From Phoronis australis (Eukaryota; Phoronida; Phoronidae), in NCBI GenBank assembly GCA_002633005.1, contig NMRA01000003.1:326129-390128 (forward strand): 64,000 nucleotides of DNA, in the 5' to 3' direction. The position numbers and the translations under genes are program-made. Positions 1 through 12,119 of the stretch are shown one piece after another; position 1 is the stretch's first letter, and every line of letters begins with the position of its first letter. The notes under the pieces are model-generated. The model made no database searches. It saw only the letters and a list, made by a program, of their open reading frames with translations, and was not told the origin of the DNA.

Positions 1-944
1 TCTGAAAAATGCTCGTAATTTAACAACAAAGTTTGATAGCAATGCACTGCATTTTGTAGAAACTCTGTCATAGTTAACCGATGTGTCACAGAGCATAAAT
101 TGGATGAATTCTCGCTTACGATTTCACCAGTTTTGGAGACCGGGTTTCAACCACTTTTGGGCTTTAATAAGCGCCCCCTTCCTGAAGCGAATTTTTCTGG
201 GAGCTTATTAGGGCGAATACGGTAACCACTCTGTCATCAACACAAACAAGCACACATACAATTGACCTATCGCAGCTCTGCCCCTATGCGAGAAGGCACG
301 TGATGCCCGACATTCGAACGAAATGTCACAGGCAAATACACTGTTGCTAAACGACGTTCCTGGTGGAATCGATGAGTGTTTTTGCACTATTTGAAAACGC
401 TTCGACAGAGACAAGAGGCGATGCTTTTCAACAGAGAATCGTACGTTTATGATATGGGAATTTGTAAAGGTGACGATGAAAAAATGGCTCGAGGAGCCGG
501 CGAAAATCCCCTCTGCCTCGAGGCCACCTTCACCTGACAAATGACAAGGCCGCTGATACGATATGTTCATGTAAAGCTGGGTATGTACCTTCAAGTCGAA
601 TTATCTGTGCGATTCCATAGTTTTCACGATCTTTCTAATAAAATCAGTAAAGATTCACCGATATTTTTATTCTGTCGTCTGCTAAATTTCGCCAAATAAA
701 AAGTAGGTCACAACTGGTGGGACTCCCGGAGTAAAGTAGGTCATAGATTACAGACAACACATGCACTATAGCCTCTGACTAGGTGGACTCGATAGCACTG
801 TTTACGCTTTTCTAATCTTGTAACGAAATATTTTGATAAAAAATTCAGGTTCATAGCTGCAGGTACACACTCATCTCGTCCTGGCCAAACAGTTCGCTCC
901 GGTAGGTCTAGGGCTGTGTCTAAGTCAAGTTAATGTCTGGAACT

Positions 945-1242
945 CAGTGGCGGATCTAGGATACCACAAGGGGGGTCCAACATGTTACCTCGTGGAATTG
1001 GGCTAAGTGCAATTGTACGTACACAGGCGGCCCGAAAGTTGCAGGGGCCGGGGATGCAGACCTTTGGACCTTCTGTTCAAAAAATCAGGAACACGATTCC
1101 GCCGCGATCTGGGGTCTGAGCCCCCCTCTTCCGCTACCAGTCCTAGTTACTGAACTCAATATTTCCTCACGCTTCACGCTTTGCTATTTCATTTTGCTTG
1201 CGGGGGGGCCCTGCCTCCCTCCCCCCCTAAATCCGCCTATGG
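945..1242. mobile_element. hAT-like MITE (CAGTGGCGGATCTAGG termini)
   Basis: The left end CAGTGGCGGATCTAGG (945-960) faces a diverged inverted copy CCTAAATCCGCCTATG (1227-1242). The interior has the G-run/C-run ends typical of this class of short elements and no coding capacity. No target-site duplication could be read with confidence. An internal CCGCTACCAG near 1130-1140 could be the real right end instead. Confidence 0.5.
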
Positions 1243-3579
1243 AATTGTCCGTTTGCACCATTAAGACCGTTTAAATTAGGCCTACCTTCTTACAAACTTG
1301 GCATTTTTTTGTAGTTTCATTCTATAATGGTACCTTTCATTTAATTTTGAAGGTAGCGTGATCATTAAGTCGTGGTATGGTTACAAAAGATTAAAAGTCT
1401 GGTGTGGTAGTTGCAAAAATAGGGTATTCACAAAAGTAACTCAAATTCTTTTTTAAAGCTTCATAAATCTACATATCATGTTTGAACAACTTCAAAATGA
1501 GCTCTGTCTAACTCTACAGACATAGTGTATACTAGAGGTACATGTCAAAAAGTAATTCAACAGTTTATTTTTAGTGACAACAGCTCGACCAAGGCTTTGA
1601 GTTACCGGCAGTAATCCCGTTGCCCTCCCTGTACCGATGGAATCTCTGAATTTTGACCGGGAGAGAAGTTCAGTTGAACGCCAGCCTACGGGTTTATGAA
1701 TAACAAAAATGTACCTCTGTTAGGTTGAAATAAATAAAAAAAAAACATAAAATAAAAATGTCCTTGAAAACAACAATTTCTGGGGACTCTACCGCTAGAG
1801 TGCTGAGATCCAGCAGGTGTCGAGACAAAGGCGGCCAGACATAGGAAACTCGGGAGCCTGAGATAGCCCTTCACCATAGCCACCAAGCTGAAAAGTGCGT
1901 ATCTTGGAACTAATATATTTGTGTTTATTATAGCCTTCGAGTTATCAAGAAACATCGCTAAGTTCAGCTGCTCGTGTGGCCGTACAGTTTGATCCATGGT
2001 TTACGCTTTTCAACATCATTTTTCGGCTTAGGACATGCCAAAAAATGACGGGATATTATTCTGGAGCAACATAATGGCTTTAGGTGCTACACACGCCATA
2101 TCAACACCGTTTCCCCATTCTTAGTGGAAAATTTCTTGAGCTATAGACCAAAGTAAGTTTTACTCGACTACGTGTGGTTTGTCGGGTATAATGGCGGCTT
2201 GGAAACGCAGACGAAGGTGTGCCAAGAATGCTTTGTTCTGATTGGTCAATTAAGCCATCCGTCATAATCCTGGCGATAGGTCAATTGTCAATCCTCATGA
2301 AGTCCACTCTCTTCTGGGAAAATCTCACCAATTTAAAACACAATATGGTGGACAAAGAATGCTTTCTTCATTTTTTCACACGATATAAGTAAAACCAAAT
2401 AAATGCATAAAATGACACGCCGTGGCAAGTCATATATCGCGTTTTGGTAGTGACACACTAACCTGACCCCCCATGTCATTTTTGGGTGGGTGGAAATTGC
2501 TGACTAAACCACAAGCCATTATTTGGCGGTAACATGCGATTTCACACTAATACAAAGTAGTTCCATTGCCAGACATGGTGTAATTACCATCATGTTTATT
2601 GCTCCCACAGCCCAAGAGTGAGTAATAAACTATTAAAATTGTTGATAACAGCATGTCAAGTTGACAGTCCCTGTAACCCGTGAGGTTCTATTATGAAAAT
2701 TTCGCATTACAAACTTGCAGATGTTGGCCTCAAGCAATAAAAATTGCCAGTTCCTTCCAAGCAACTAAACAACTTCTAACTAATTTGACAAAGGCCAAAT
2801 AAGTGAATAAGATAAACCACAACAATCCACCTTGTAGACCTTGGTCTCAAGCAATGAACAATTGTCATTTTTTTCAAAGCCAAAAACCACTTCATTTACT
2901 GAAGGAAGAATTCCACACAAATTTCGCAACGCAACGGTAAAAGGTCAAAACACAAAATTGCTTTATGACAGAAGACAGACTTACAATTCCAAAAATAACT
3001 TCCAGACTTCAATTTTTGAAGGTAACTCAAAATCTGAAACTTCCCCCAAACCATAGGCCATAAAAACACTGTACATAATTTCATGTAAATCAACAAGCAC
3101 ACTAAAAAAAATCTGTGTTCAAAACTGCCAAAAGCCTCTTAACCGGTGACCTTGAAAGTATAGACTAAGCTTTATAAACGAATAACATGTCTAGAAAACA
3201 GTTCACTCAGAGCAGCCCTCTCAAGATTTAGATGTTTGGCTCATTCTTTAATGATCGTTAATAAGGGAAGGTTTATTAGTCTTGATAGAGAGGGAAGAAC
3301 ATGACCCTGCTTCAATAGGGGACAGGTGGAATCAGACGTGCACTTTTTTATTGAATGTAGATTATATTCTGATTTGCGCATAAAATTTTTACCTAGATTC
3401 GATAGGGTGGATGAAGCAGCTAGTATTCACGCTAAGCATTGGACAAATAACTGACATCCGAAACAGATTTAGTAAAAGGCAATCCTACACAAGAACCATT
3501 TGCTAACGGTCACGTTACTCGGGTAACTAAAAAAGGGCAGTAACCAGATTGTAGCGATCGTCATCACAGACACATCAGC

Positions 3580-4170
3580 TCATCAAAGTTGTAGTCGGTT
3601 CATGATGTTCCAAAGGTTGTGATGATAACTGTCCAAGACACAATTAAAATGATTATAGGAGAATATGTGAAACTTTCTTTGATTGAAAGTACAGGGACTA
3701 AACAAAACACGAAACCGATCTTTATTGGGATTAAAAGATAGAGCAACACGACGCTGGTTGCCTGGATGCCCAGACAGACAACAATATGTATCCACATAAG
3801 TATATGCAGGACCATAAAAATTGCCTTTAACGGCCACAAAATATATAGCAAAACAACTGAAAATTATCTGGTGACACTCCCTCATACCTACCAAGTTCAG
3901 TAAAGATCCATTCAGGGATATGGCAGATATAAAAGCAAACACAAAAACATAAAACTGCCTTTGAGTGACATAGTAGTAGAACTGATGAATTTGTTTTGAA
4001 AGTTGTGCTCATCCATTCTCATGTTCACAGGAACACGTTTCGTAAAGTTTCACAAAGATCATGCAAAATCTTTAAGAAATATAGCTGCAGGTGCCAGACG
4101 GGCCTACGCCAGGCACTGAGCAGAGACGATGGCAATATGTACCCACATATGCATATGTATAACAACAGTT
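3580..4170 (+). repeat. Degenerate copies of CTCF-like module repeat (tail portions)
   Basis: Positions 4075-4165 contain a diverged copy of the family's 3' tail: a run resembling AGATACAGC..GG, then AGCAGAGACGATGGCAATATG and an imperfect palindrome CCCACATATGCATATGT. An earlier tail-like fragment (CAATATGTATCCACATAAGTATATG) lies at about 3780-3810. The CTCF-like cores themselves are eroded here. Open frames in this interval are not supported as genes. Confidence 0.45.
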
Positions 4171-5266
4171 GGCCTCGAGCTATAGGAGAGACACTTGTTG
4201 AGAGTAAAATTTATGGTGATTGGACAAAAAATGCAGCCTGCAGCGAGCGAGCAAACAAACAAACAAATCTTGGACAGAGTAACATACTTGGCGAAAAAAT
4301 GTCGCCACGTAATAGTTGAAAGTTATAAAGGGACAATAAACCTGTGCCTTTTTCACAAAACTAACTTCATTAAGACCACTTATTATAATAAAATCTCATC
4401 TTGATCTTTACTCAGTTTAGAAATAATTTTTAGGTTTGTGAAGAAACTGAGTTTGTTATTATGGTAGAGCAGGCTCATTAAAATGCTTTTCATAGCGGTT
4501 TAGATTCGGATGCCAAAGCAGTATAGCCGTAAGAGGAATTGCAGTTCTTTTAATATGTAACCCATTTGAATTCAAACGAAGGAACAGCAAATGCGCACAT
4601 GAAGAAAGTGTTTTTTGACACCAAAAAATGGTCGTTAGTGTCTTAAACACTCGCTATGTTCATCTTCTTGAGTTTGTGAGTTTGTGACTGTACAATGCAC
4701 TACCTTGAGTGACAGTGGTACAGGGGTCTACCATACTTCTTCCTGTTTTGCACAAAAATACTTGCCAAATGGTAATTTTTTACCGATGATTATCTTTTTG
4801 CCAATAATGTGAATTTTATGTTATTTCATGATGTCTGCACACAACAATCGATGCTTGTAATAGACTAAAATCCTCTTTATCTTGTTCACTATTGTAGAGA
4901 AATTTAACAAAATAGAATTTCATTTGTCATACTGTGTACCTAATACATTAACGGTTACTGTACATTTAATTGGCCTACTACACCGTGTAATTGGGCACAA
5001 TTCATTGATTAATTGAGTAAGCTGGTTATATTTGACCAAAGAGTTTGGAAGAAACAAAAATATTCAGATGCCATGCTACAGAATTCTTCAAAAGCTTCTT
5101 TGCATTGTAGCTTAGGTGTAGTACATTTTAACAAAATTGTGTGAAGTGAGGGCATGACAGGTAGGATTCAGCAAACATAAACTTTAAGTTCTTCCGTATC
5201 AACAGAAACAAACACTTAACAGTCAACAATATGATTAATTCATATTTTTTTGAAAAAAAAACTTAC

Positions 5267-5588
5267 TTGCACCGATACGCATTTCCATGCTGATCTTCCA
5301 TAGAAAAACTAGCATCTTTCTCAACACCATTTTTTCGAAGATTTCTGATATCTGTGTTATGCTGCACACGAATGCCAAGTTTTTTCTGATAATCATTCAG
5401 GTATCGCACATAGGTTTCACGATGAGGGAACATTTTCTTAGAATAATGCCTCATTTGAAGAGATTCGTCATCAGAAATGAGAGAGTTCCAATCATGACGG
5501 AAGTTAAACTCTTTGTTCGTCTTCCCAGTGTGTCGTTTGTTTATACTAATGAGGATGTCATGCCGAGGATACTTGGTATAGAATGCAC
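5267..5588 (-). CDS. FOXRED2: FOXRED2 second coding exon
   Basis: The acceptor TTGCAG at 5594-5589 precedes GT GCA TTC, which completes the Gly codon split at the end of the first coding exon. The exon is open for 106 codons plus two bases and ends at a consensus donor GTAAGT (5266-5261). Conserved blocks are [37 protein letters not shown] and [13 protein letters not shown]. The opposite-strand open frame at 5287-5601 is a shadow of this exon. Confidence 0.85.
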
Positions 5589-8500
5589 CTGCAATAAATG
5601 AAGATGTCGTTATGCATGATTTTCCAAAGGAAAATATATAAACAGCACTTTTCAAAGAAAAGTTCACAGAGCGTTTTCACAACAAAAAGTAAAAATTTTG
5701 TAGCAAAAGTTTCAGCTACCAGTTTCTGCTTTCCTTATGTGTTCTTGTCGTAACTAGCAGTCGTTGAAATTTGTCACATGAGAAATGACAGTCTTCCAGT
5801 GCACCAAAGTCATACCAGGAAAATGGCTACCTTCGTTACCAAGTGTCACACTTCTTCAAATATTTTCAACCCATGAAGCCATGTGCTTTTACCGTCCTTG
5901 GTGAGCAAAGGCACATTATGTGCATAAAATAGCGCCTAGAGGTTCGTAGTCACGTGACCCATACTTTTCAAAATCACCTTTTACCCTCATTGCCAAGAAT
6001 CAAGCATTAAACATTAGAAAACCATCCCATTTCGCGGCACCTTGTGCTTCGTCAATAGTCCTGTTGCCATCAGGAGGCCTGTTTATCAAGAAATCTTATC
6101 CAAGGTCTTATTGTGCAGGGTAGGCTTCAAAACAACAAAACACTGGCTAAAACAAATTTACAAAAATTGGACTGAAATTGGTGATTTTTTAGTGTTTGGG
6201 TTCTAAAATTGAACTCCTCATAAAATGTTAAGTTGTGAAAATGATTAGCAGAATATGATAACTAATAGGCAAAGTTAGATGCTTCAGGTTTAGGTTCTCT
6301 GGTATCCACATTCAATGAGCAAAGGATTAATTATCATTATTTTGAACATTCTAGACCTACTAAAGGAAGCAGTGCTCGTAAACTTAAAATAGCAATGTTC
6401 TCCTCGAAAGGAACATTAGCCACATTTCATCATGATTGTTCGAGCAGCTTGAGGATATGTATGCATACAACAAAGAGCAGACACAAAAACAATAAAAAAG
6501 ACACAACAGTGCTGGAAATTAAAATTGCCACAGGCATCACAGGTAGTTGGATCTGTCCAAAAATTCTCTCACACCCATGATAGTAACATGTCTGTAAAAT
6601 TTCATTAACATCCATCGAGAGCTTTTAGAGATACAGCAGCGTATGCTAGATGGCCAATAACGTTACAATGTGCCCACATACTATACATGTATGTGAGGGC
6701 ATGAAAATGATTTTTTAAGTCAACCATAAAAATCTCCATACTGATGACAAAAACATCATCAGAAAAATGTCACAATTTATATACAATGCTGAACTTTGAA
6801 TGAGGTTGTGGTTCCATTGAGGGAGATTTCAACATTGACGTGAGGCCAAAAGTTTTTTAAGCTTGGTCATAGCCGAGACAGTCGTGAGAATGTTTTTGCA
6901 AAGGTGACGTTGCATTTTTTACATGAGCAAATCAATTTCAACTTATGTACAAATGGTTAAGTTCACTTGTCAGAGCCCAGGCACCTTCATACATCCCTTT
7001 GCTATGAAAACCTGAAGACCAAACTTACAGCTGGTGATAATATGGGGCCCTTATTATAAAGTGCAACACAACATTTACAAGATAATTAAGAAATGGCTGA
7101 ATCTGGCTGACTTTGGAACATGATATCTCAGAAATGGTCGACTTGATTCATATGACACTTCCATGTACTATGCTCTATACATTGTTCTCAAAACCAGAAT
7201 TAGGAATTGTTTTTTAAATGTTACACTTTTGCTTGAGGGGCTGCATTTTTAATATCTCACATTCATAAATACAGAAAAATTAAGTCAAATACTGGAATTT
7301 GCTTAATTTTTTTGTATTTTGTTACCACAACAGGATGTCTCAAAACTCATGCTTTTAACTCATATTTATATCAAATAACATTTGATCAGCTTATTTATAA
7401 ATTTGTTTTAATAAATGTACCTTTCTCTTTAGCTAAATTTCAGTAAAAAGACTTGGACACATGACCCAATTAATAAGATTGGCTAAAAGCCAAACATCAA
7501 ATTCTACAGCCTTTCTACTTTCTGAAAATACATACTTTTACTGAGCTAAAACTGTACTTTTTCATATATTTTGCTATGTGAACAGGCTTGTTGATAAGAA
7601 TTTCCTTCCTCAAGAATTTGAGAACCATATTGTTTCAACAGTTAAAGATTAGTGTTTGAATGTGTGAATGTGCTGTGACAGTCAATACTCAGTGGGCTTT
7701 ACAGTAACTTATAGTGTTTGAATGTATTTAAACTAAGAACGGAAATCAGCATGGAATGAAAACAGCAGTTACCCGAATGTCCATTCTAGGATTTTTTTGG
7801 ACATTTGAGTGAATAATAAGAACTAAAATGAGCTTTATAATATCATTTTTGCAAAAAAATCAATTTTGGAAATTGACGTCAAATGGATTCAACGCCATCT
7901 TATCCTTTATATTGTTACACAATCGCCGTCTTTGTTGCCAGTTCCTCAAATCATTAGCCAGTTCTTGTATTTGAAATGAAGGTGAATTATTCTTGGAAGT
8001 CCTTCAAATTGTAAATTATTGTTGCAATCTTACAACAGATCGAGTCCACAAGCGCGATCAACTCAGACCAATGGATGGGATTCAAGAGTCATGTCGAGTT
8101 ATTGCATGCCCAGCTGTACTCATTACAGGTGTCTTGCTCAACTTAACTTGTATGGAGTTATACTGTCCCTCGGAATAACTTTGTTCAAACTGGCAGTGTT
8201 CTGTCACATTCCAGTGGAAAACATCCTTGCCCCCACTCAGGACTATATTGCAGTCACAATGGCGACCCCGCGCTTCCAATTTCCAAGTCCGGCTTGGGTG
8301 TGCTTATCGAGGCCATCTGAAGTTGATTTTATACACATTGATTTCTAGTTTCTGCAAAAACTTGGATTTTGACAAAAATTTTTACCAAAGTAGTATCTAG
8401 TTATCTAAAATCCTTTTAATTCCTATCATTGACCCAAATGTCCAAAAATCCAACAATTTTTTTTAAGGTGGTGATCTACCTGACACGTTAGCTCGTTCAA

Positions 8501-8690
8501 ATACAACATAGTCTCTTCCTGCTCTCTGTAAAAAGTATCCCATCTGAAGACCGGATGGGCCTGCGCCTACCACACAGTAGTCAATGTATTGCACTCCACT
8601 GGCTGGATCACTTGATGAGCTGTGACTGAACCATCCAACCAAAAGGAACAATTGAATGACTTTAACCATGATCGACTTCATGGTATCACC
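5267..8690 (-). CDS. FOXRED2: FOXRED2-like FAD-dependent oxidoreductase, 5' part of gene (partial)
   Basis: Two exons on the minus strand join in frame. Exon 8690-8480 follows an acceptor (TTTCAG) and carries the likely start codon at 8681-8679 (MKSIMVKV), a hydrophobic stretch LFLLVGWF that fits an ER signal peptide, and the dinucleotide-binding motif [11 protein letters not shown] at about residues 36-46. It ends at a GT donor after codon position 1. Exon 5588-5267 continues with [37 protein letters not shown] and [10 protein letters not shown] and ends at GTAAGT after codon position 2. About 174 residues are covered. The family (ERFAD) is a luminal ER flavoprotein linked to ER-associated degradation. 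The rest (the NADPH-binding half and C-terminal ER-retention signal known in the family) was not found at 1-5266 and presumably lies left of the window. Because exon 1 begins with an acceptor, an untranslated exon must lie upstream, above 8690. FOXRED2 is preferred to other flavin monooxygenases because the YPRH...SINKR and FRHDWNSL blocks are characteristic of it. Confidence 0.85.
6440..6710 (+). repeat. Degenerate single CTCF-like module with tail
   Basis: Contains AAAATTGCCACAGGCATCACAGG (an eroded module core), GGATCTGTCCAAAAATT, then GAGCTTTTAGAGATACAGC and a tail with CCCACATACTATACATGTATGTG. This is the same order as in the better copies at 12.1-13.0 and 20.8-22.0 kb. It lies in the FOXRED2 intron between 5588 and 8480. 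Confidence 0.45.
7090..7600 (+). repeat. Dispersed repeat (also at 32130-32560 and 38380-38840)
   Basis: Blocks such as ATATCTCAGAAATG, TGTTCTCAAAA and ATACTTTTACTGAG, followed by GTTGATAA, occur here in the same order and spacing as in both copies of the large duplicated segment upstream of IFT56, at clearly lower identity. It has no open reading frame. It is an old interspersed repeat of unknown class in the FOXRED2 intron. Confidence 0.5.
8385..8466 (+). repeat. Short dispersed repeat, second copy at 43970-44055
   Basis: The string AGTTATCTAAAA..CCTTTTAATTCCTAT with following TCCAAAAATCC is repeated with moderate divergence in IFT56 intron 7 (43976-44053). It is about 80 bp long and has no termini or TSD that I can define. 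Confidence 0.4.
8480..8690 (-). CDS. FOXRED2: FOXRED2 first coding exon (signal peptide + FAD-binding GxGxxG)
   Basis: The reverse strand reads ATTTCAG|GGTGATACC then ATG at 8681-8679, and stays open for 67 codons plus one base to donor G|GTAGAT. The product has a short basic N-terminus, a hydrophobic core and a Ser-rich cleavage-like region ([10 protein letters not shown]), then [19 protein letters not shown], the beta-alpha-beta FAD fold. A second in-frame Met (residue 5) is an alternative start. Upstream in-frame sequence beyond the acceptor is intron. Confidence 0.85.
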
Positions 8691-11150
8691 CTGAAATACA
8701 ATAAAGCACAATTTACTGATAAACACAACAACACAAAACATCCTCTACTTGACTTCATTTTCAGTGACAATCTTCCTTGTTGTAGTCGCTTGGGTATTCC
8801 ACTTTATTTTTGACCAGAGTGCAGCTGGAAAATTAGGATACCAATACATGTAGCGAGTGGACTCAAAAAAAGATACCCATTTGTAAGAGTCCATGAAAAA
8901 GACACCCTTTCGTAGGATTTTTCCACAAACACAGACATTTTGTATGCATTAATTCCAAAAAAACAAACCGTTTAGTAAGAATTACTAAACATCTGTCTTT
9001 TCGATCCATTAAGCTTGAAACAGTACAGAAGATATCATGTCAAATATGAGTTCATCTTTTGCCATGGAAACATTTTAAAAAATAGAGATAGTAAAAACTC
9101 ATCTGTAGATTTTTGTAGTAGGAAAATATTTTTATAAACTTTCAAACTCCCAAGGTGAACCCTGTTGCAGTGGATTACAAGTGAAAAAGCACTCTTTTGT
9201 AACGTGTTTAGTCAGACAAAGGCATCCCACTTTCATAGTGAAACTGAGCAACACTTCCATTGGAATATCCCAGGCATTTACTTTGCCAACACTTAACAAT
9301 TGTATTTTAACTTCGCCTCTGCAGCACAAGATTATAGTTTCAAGATCAAACTTTGTTGTAACTGTAATGGCAATATCATTTATCAAGTAGGTTTCAATGA
9401 TGAAGTGTCTCCAAAAGCTGTAACTTCATATTGTGCACAATAGGATCACAATGTAATATTACAAAGCATGTCTCAACACTCTACTTCAATTCACCTCAGA
9501 GCTCTGGGGAGCAATAAGGGCAAGCAAGGATATCCACAAAAAGCATATGGTAACATACATTAAATTCCAAGGTAACAATGCAGAGCCCTTGGTGAGTTTG
9601 GGAGACTTCCAGTTTCGTACATTGCCTGACTAAACTAATCAAATTTTGGTTAAAGCTATTAGACAGGAGTGCAATAGATTTCCAAAATCAATGGACTGCA
9701 AATACAATGTTATGGTCAGATAAATAAATGAGGATTGAAAACTTGGTGTACAGACATTCAAAAAAGCTATACTGTGCCCTATCATAGAGGTGATAAATTA
9801 CCTATACAAGCTGTTAACACTGCCCATCAAAATGACTTATTGCCCTGGTGTTAACTGCTAAAATTGCTTCTTGGTTTGCATTGGTATACAAGAAATAGCA
9901 AGCGGTAATGAGTGATAGTCAACATGGTCATATTTTCATTTGGTGCTATGAGACAAAAATCCACATATATCTACTGAATGCAAATAAAAAAACAGCTAAC
10001 AACAGGGCTAAAAACAGCCACGTATGCACAACTAATAATAAACTTATGGAATTCATATTATTCTCAACACTGAAATCACCACTAAAGGCAATCACGACCT
10101 GCCTAAATGGGCAATTTTATTTGTTCATTCATGCATGTACCACAAGCGGAAGACCTTTTTTATCAGTGACAGGTAAGAAACTACATATTAATTTGACACC
10201 TTAAAACATATGGGTTCGTAAAGAACACGAAATCTTAGAAGACTTAATAAAGTTACAACACAATGAGGAATTTTTACAATCTCTCCCATACACACTGTGT
10301 GGTGTTGGCATTTTCCTGTTTCTAGACTAAGCCTACATGTGTTTTGTACTCATTATAATACTGACATCTTTTTTCCAAGTTCTAACCTCGTATGTCACTA
10401 CATACCCAGTTTTAAAGATAATAAATACCATAATGTAATAAATACGATAATGTCAAGATCTTTGACTATAAGCTTTCAAAGAGACCTGATTTCTCTCTCA
10501 ATTTTTGAACATCAAGGTAAACACATCAAGATTCATCCAACCATCTATTTTATCATGTGGAAGAATATTGATAAAAACACAAAAACAAACATGCCTGTAA
10601 GAAGAAACAATTCGTATACAATACAATGCCTAAAAGGTCAAGAGATTTATGACTGACTATTCTTGAGACGAAAATTTATAAAATCCTCTCAAAGTTTTGA
10701 CACAAGAGACCTGGGGAAAAGACCCAATTGCACTTCACTGTTTAGGTTATCTAGCAATTTCTATAGCCAGTAGTACAGAATTGTGTCAGAATTTCATGGT
10801 TGAGAACAACAATTAACTCATTAGTTAATTAGTTAATACTAATGCAGAAACACAGTATGGCACCTACCTTCAGGCTGACACTGGAGCCCAAACACAAAAC
10901 AAACCCTTTTGACCACAAGCGGCCCTGGCACCAGCACAAATCTTAAATCCAGAGATTGTGGATCACATTTCAAGGCTCAGTGCTCAACTGCCCTTGATCA
11001 CTGCATGTATACAAATACCAACAGGTACAGAGGATAACAGATCATATTGTACAAAGCAGCAAAAGGTCAGAGGCCAATAATATAGACCCCCAATGACATC
11101 AAAATGCACAAACTATACTAGTGTTGGACTAAATTTTCTTAACACATTAC
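8691..11150. other. Intergenic or 5' intron sequence without recognisable features
   Basis: AT-rich sequence with only short open frames on both strands (for example 9908-10204 and 10297-10656) that lack conserved blocks, splice continuity or family resemblance. An untranslated first exon of FOXRED2 should lie in or beyond this stretch, but I could not locate it. Confidence 0.5.
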
Positions 11151-11158
11151 AGCGTTTT

Positions 11159-11209
11159 CCCATTGCTCCCAACTTGTTTGATTCTATCGAACAAGTTGGG
11201 AGCAACGGG
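11159..11209. repeat. Near-perfect 51-nt hairpin
   Basis: The arm CCCATTGCTCCCAACTTGTT (11159-11178) pairs with AACAAGTTGGGAGCAACGGG (11190-11209). There is one A/C mismatch, and the loop is about 11 nt (part of it can extend the stem through a T-G wobble). This could be a fossil inverted-repeat element or a small-RNA precursor-like stem, though it is short for an animal pre-miRNA. Confidence 0.6.
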
Positions 11210-11388
11210 ATGTCGCAGTCATGACTCTGAGTTTAACAGTGTTCACAGGTGGTCTATAATAAGCCTGCTTGTTGTCATAACAGACAAAAGAGTGTGCTTG
11301 GCAGTTAACAAAGAAGCTAGATGTTATCAGACGCTCAGAACCCCCTACGTCTGGTTAAGTCACTGAACGAGAAAACGCTGTCATGAAC

Positions 11389-11552
11389 TGGAATTTCAAC
11401 TGTGGTTCAACAGCGGTTTCAACTGGCATTCGACTGGCAGTTCAAGTGGTGTACGACTAGAATTTCAACTGTGGTTTATCTGGGATTTCAACTGGTGTAC
11501 AACTGGAATTCCAACTGCGGTTCAACTACGATTTCAACTGGTGTTTAACTGA
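11389..11552 (+). repeat. Imperfect minisatellite (TTCAACTGG-rich)
   Basis: Variants of a 10-13 bp unit around GGNTTTCAACTG / GTACAACTGGAATTTCAACTG recur about a dozen times, with a higher-order period near 70 bp. It shows no coding potential. Confidence 0.6.
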
Positions 11553-11819
11553 TAAGGAAGCAGAAAGCTTTAACCCGCTTGAATCCTACTTCAACAGTTG
11601 GATTGATCCTTAAACAATTATCCTATAAATGTAGGATAACTGAAGCACAATTGTAAACTAACTACGGTAAAACCAAAGTTTCAGTTTGGAGTACATATGG
11701 ACATTCTTACCATTATAGGGATTTACCAATATATAAACTTAGACAATTTACCCACATTAGTGATTGATATACCACGTTATTGGAGAGTTGTTTAAACAAG
11801 CAATAAACAGATAGTGGCA

Positions 11820-12070
11820 GGATGAATCACCAGTATGGTAGAGCAAGTAAAAAAAAATAAAATTGCCACTAGGGAATACAGCAGTAATCCGATCCCTCTG
11901 AAAGTTCTTTTTATCCATTGTCACGTTCCTAAAAGTACACCAGTCAAATTTAACAAAGTAAAAAACATACTCTTTTTTAAAATTGCCATCAGGTGGTGCA
12001 GAATACATCAAATCCGTCCAATCACGTGAAGGCGTCATCTGCTCTTAAATAAAAACCCATTAGCTAAATC
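11820..12070 (+). repeat. Two-module CTCF-like repeat fragment
   Basis: Module cores at about 11868 (CCACTAGGGAATAC) and 11979 (CCATCAGGTGGTGC) are followed by the family body text (GATCC.TC.GAAA, TCATCTGCTCTTAAAT). It sits just upstream of the fuller array starting at 12.1 kb, in the same orientation. Confidence 0.5.
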
Positions 12071-12119
12071 TCAAGCAAATCCATCAAGGAAGTCCAAATA
12101 TACGGAGGCAACTAAAAAC

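Larger units (their letters stand above)
1..5266. other. Left flank / FOXRED2 intron sequence, no exon recognised
   Basis: No further FOXRED2 exon or other protein family is recognisable here on either strand. The open frames are short, lack conserved blocks and show no splice-bounded continuity. The stretch holds a hAT-like MITE (945-1242), a possible transposon edge near 160-224 (TAATAAGCGCCCCC ... ATTAGGGCGAATACGGTA), and degraded pieces of the CTCF-like module repeat (about 3740-3815 and 4075-4165, which retain the GATGGCAATATGTACCCACATAT tail in diverged form). If FOXRED2 continues leftwards, this is intron. Confidence 0.5.
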
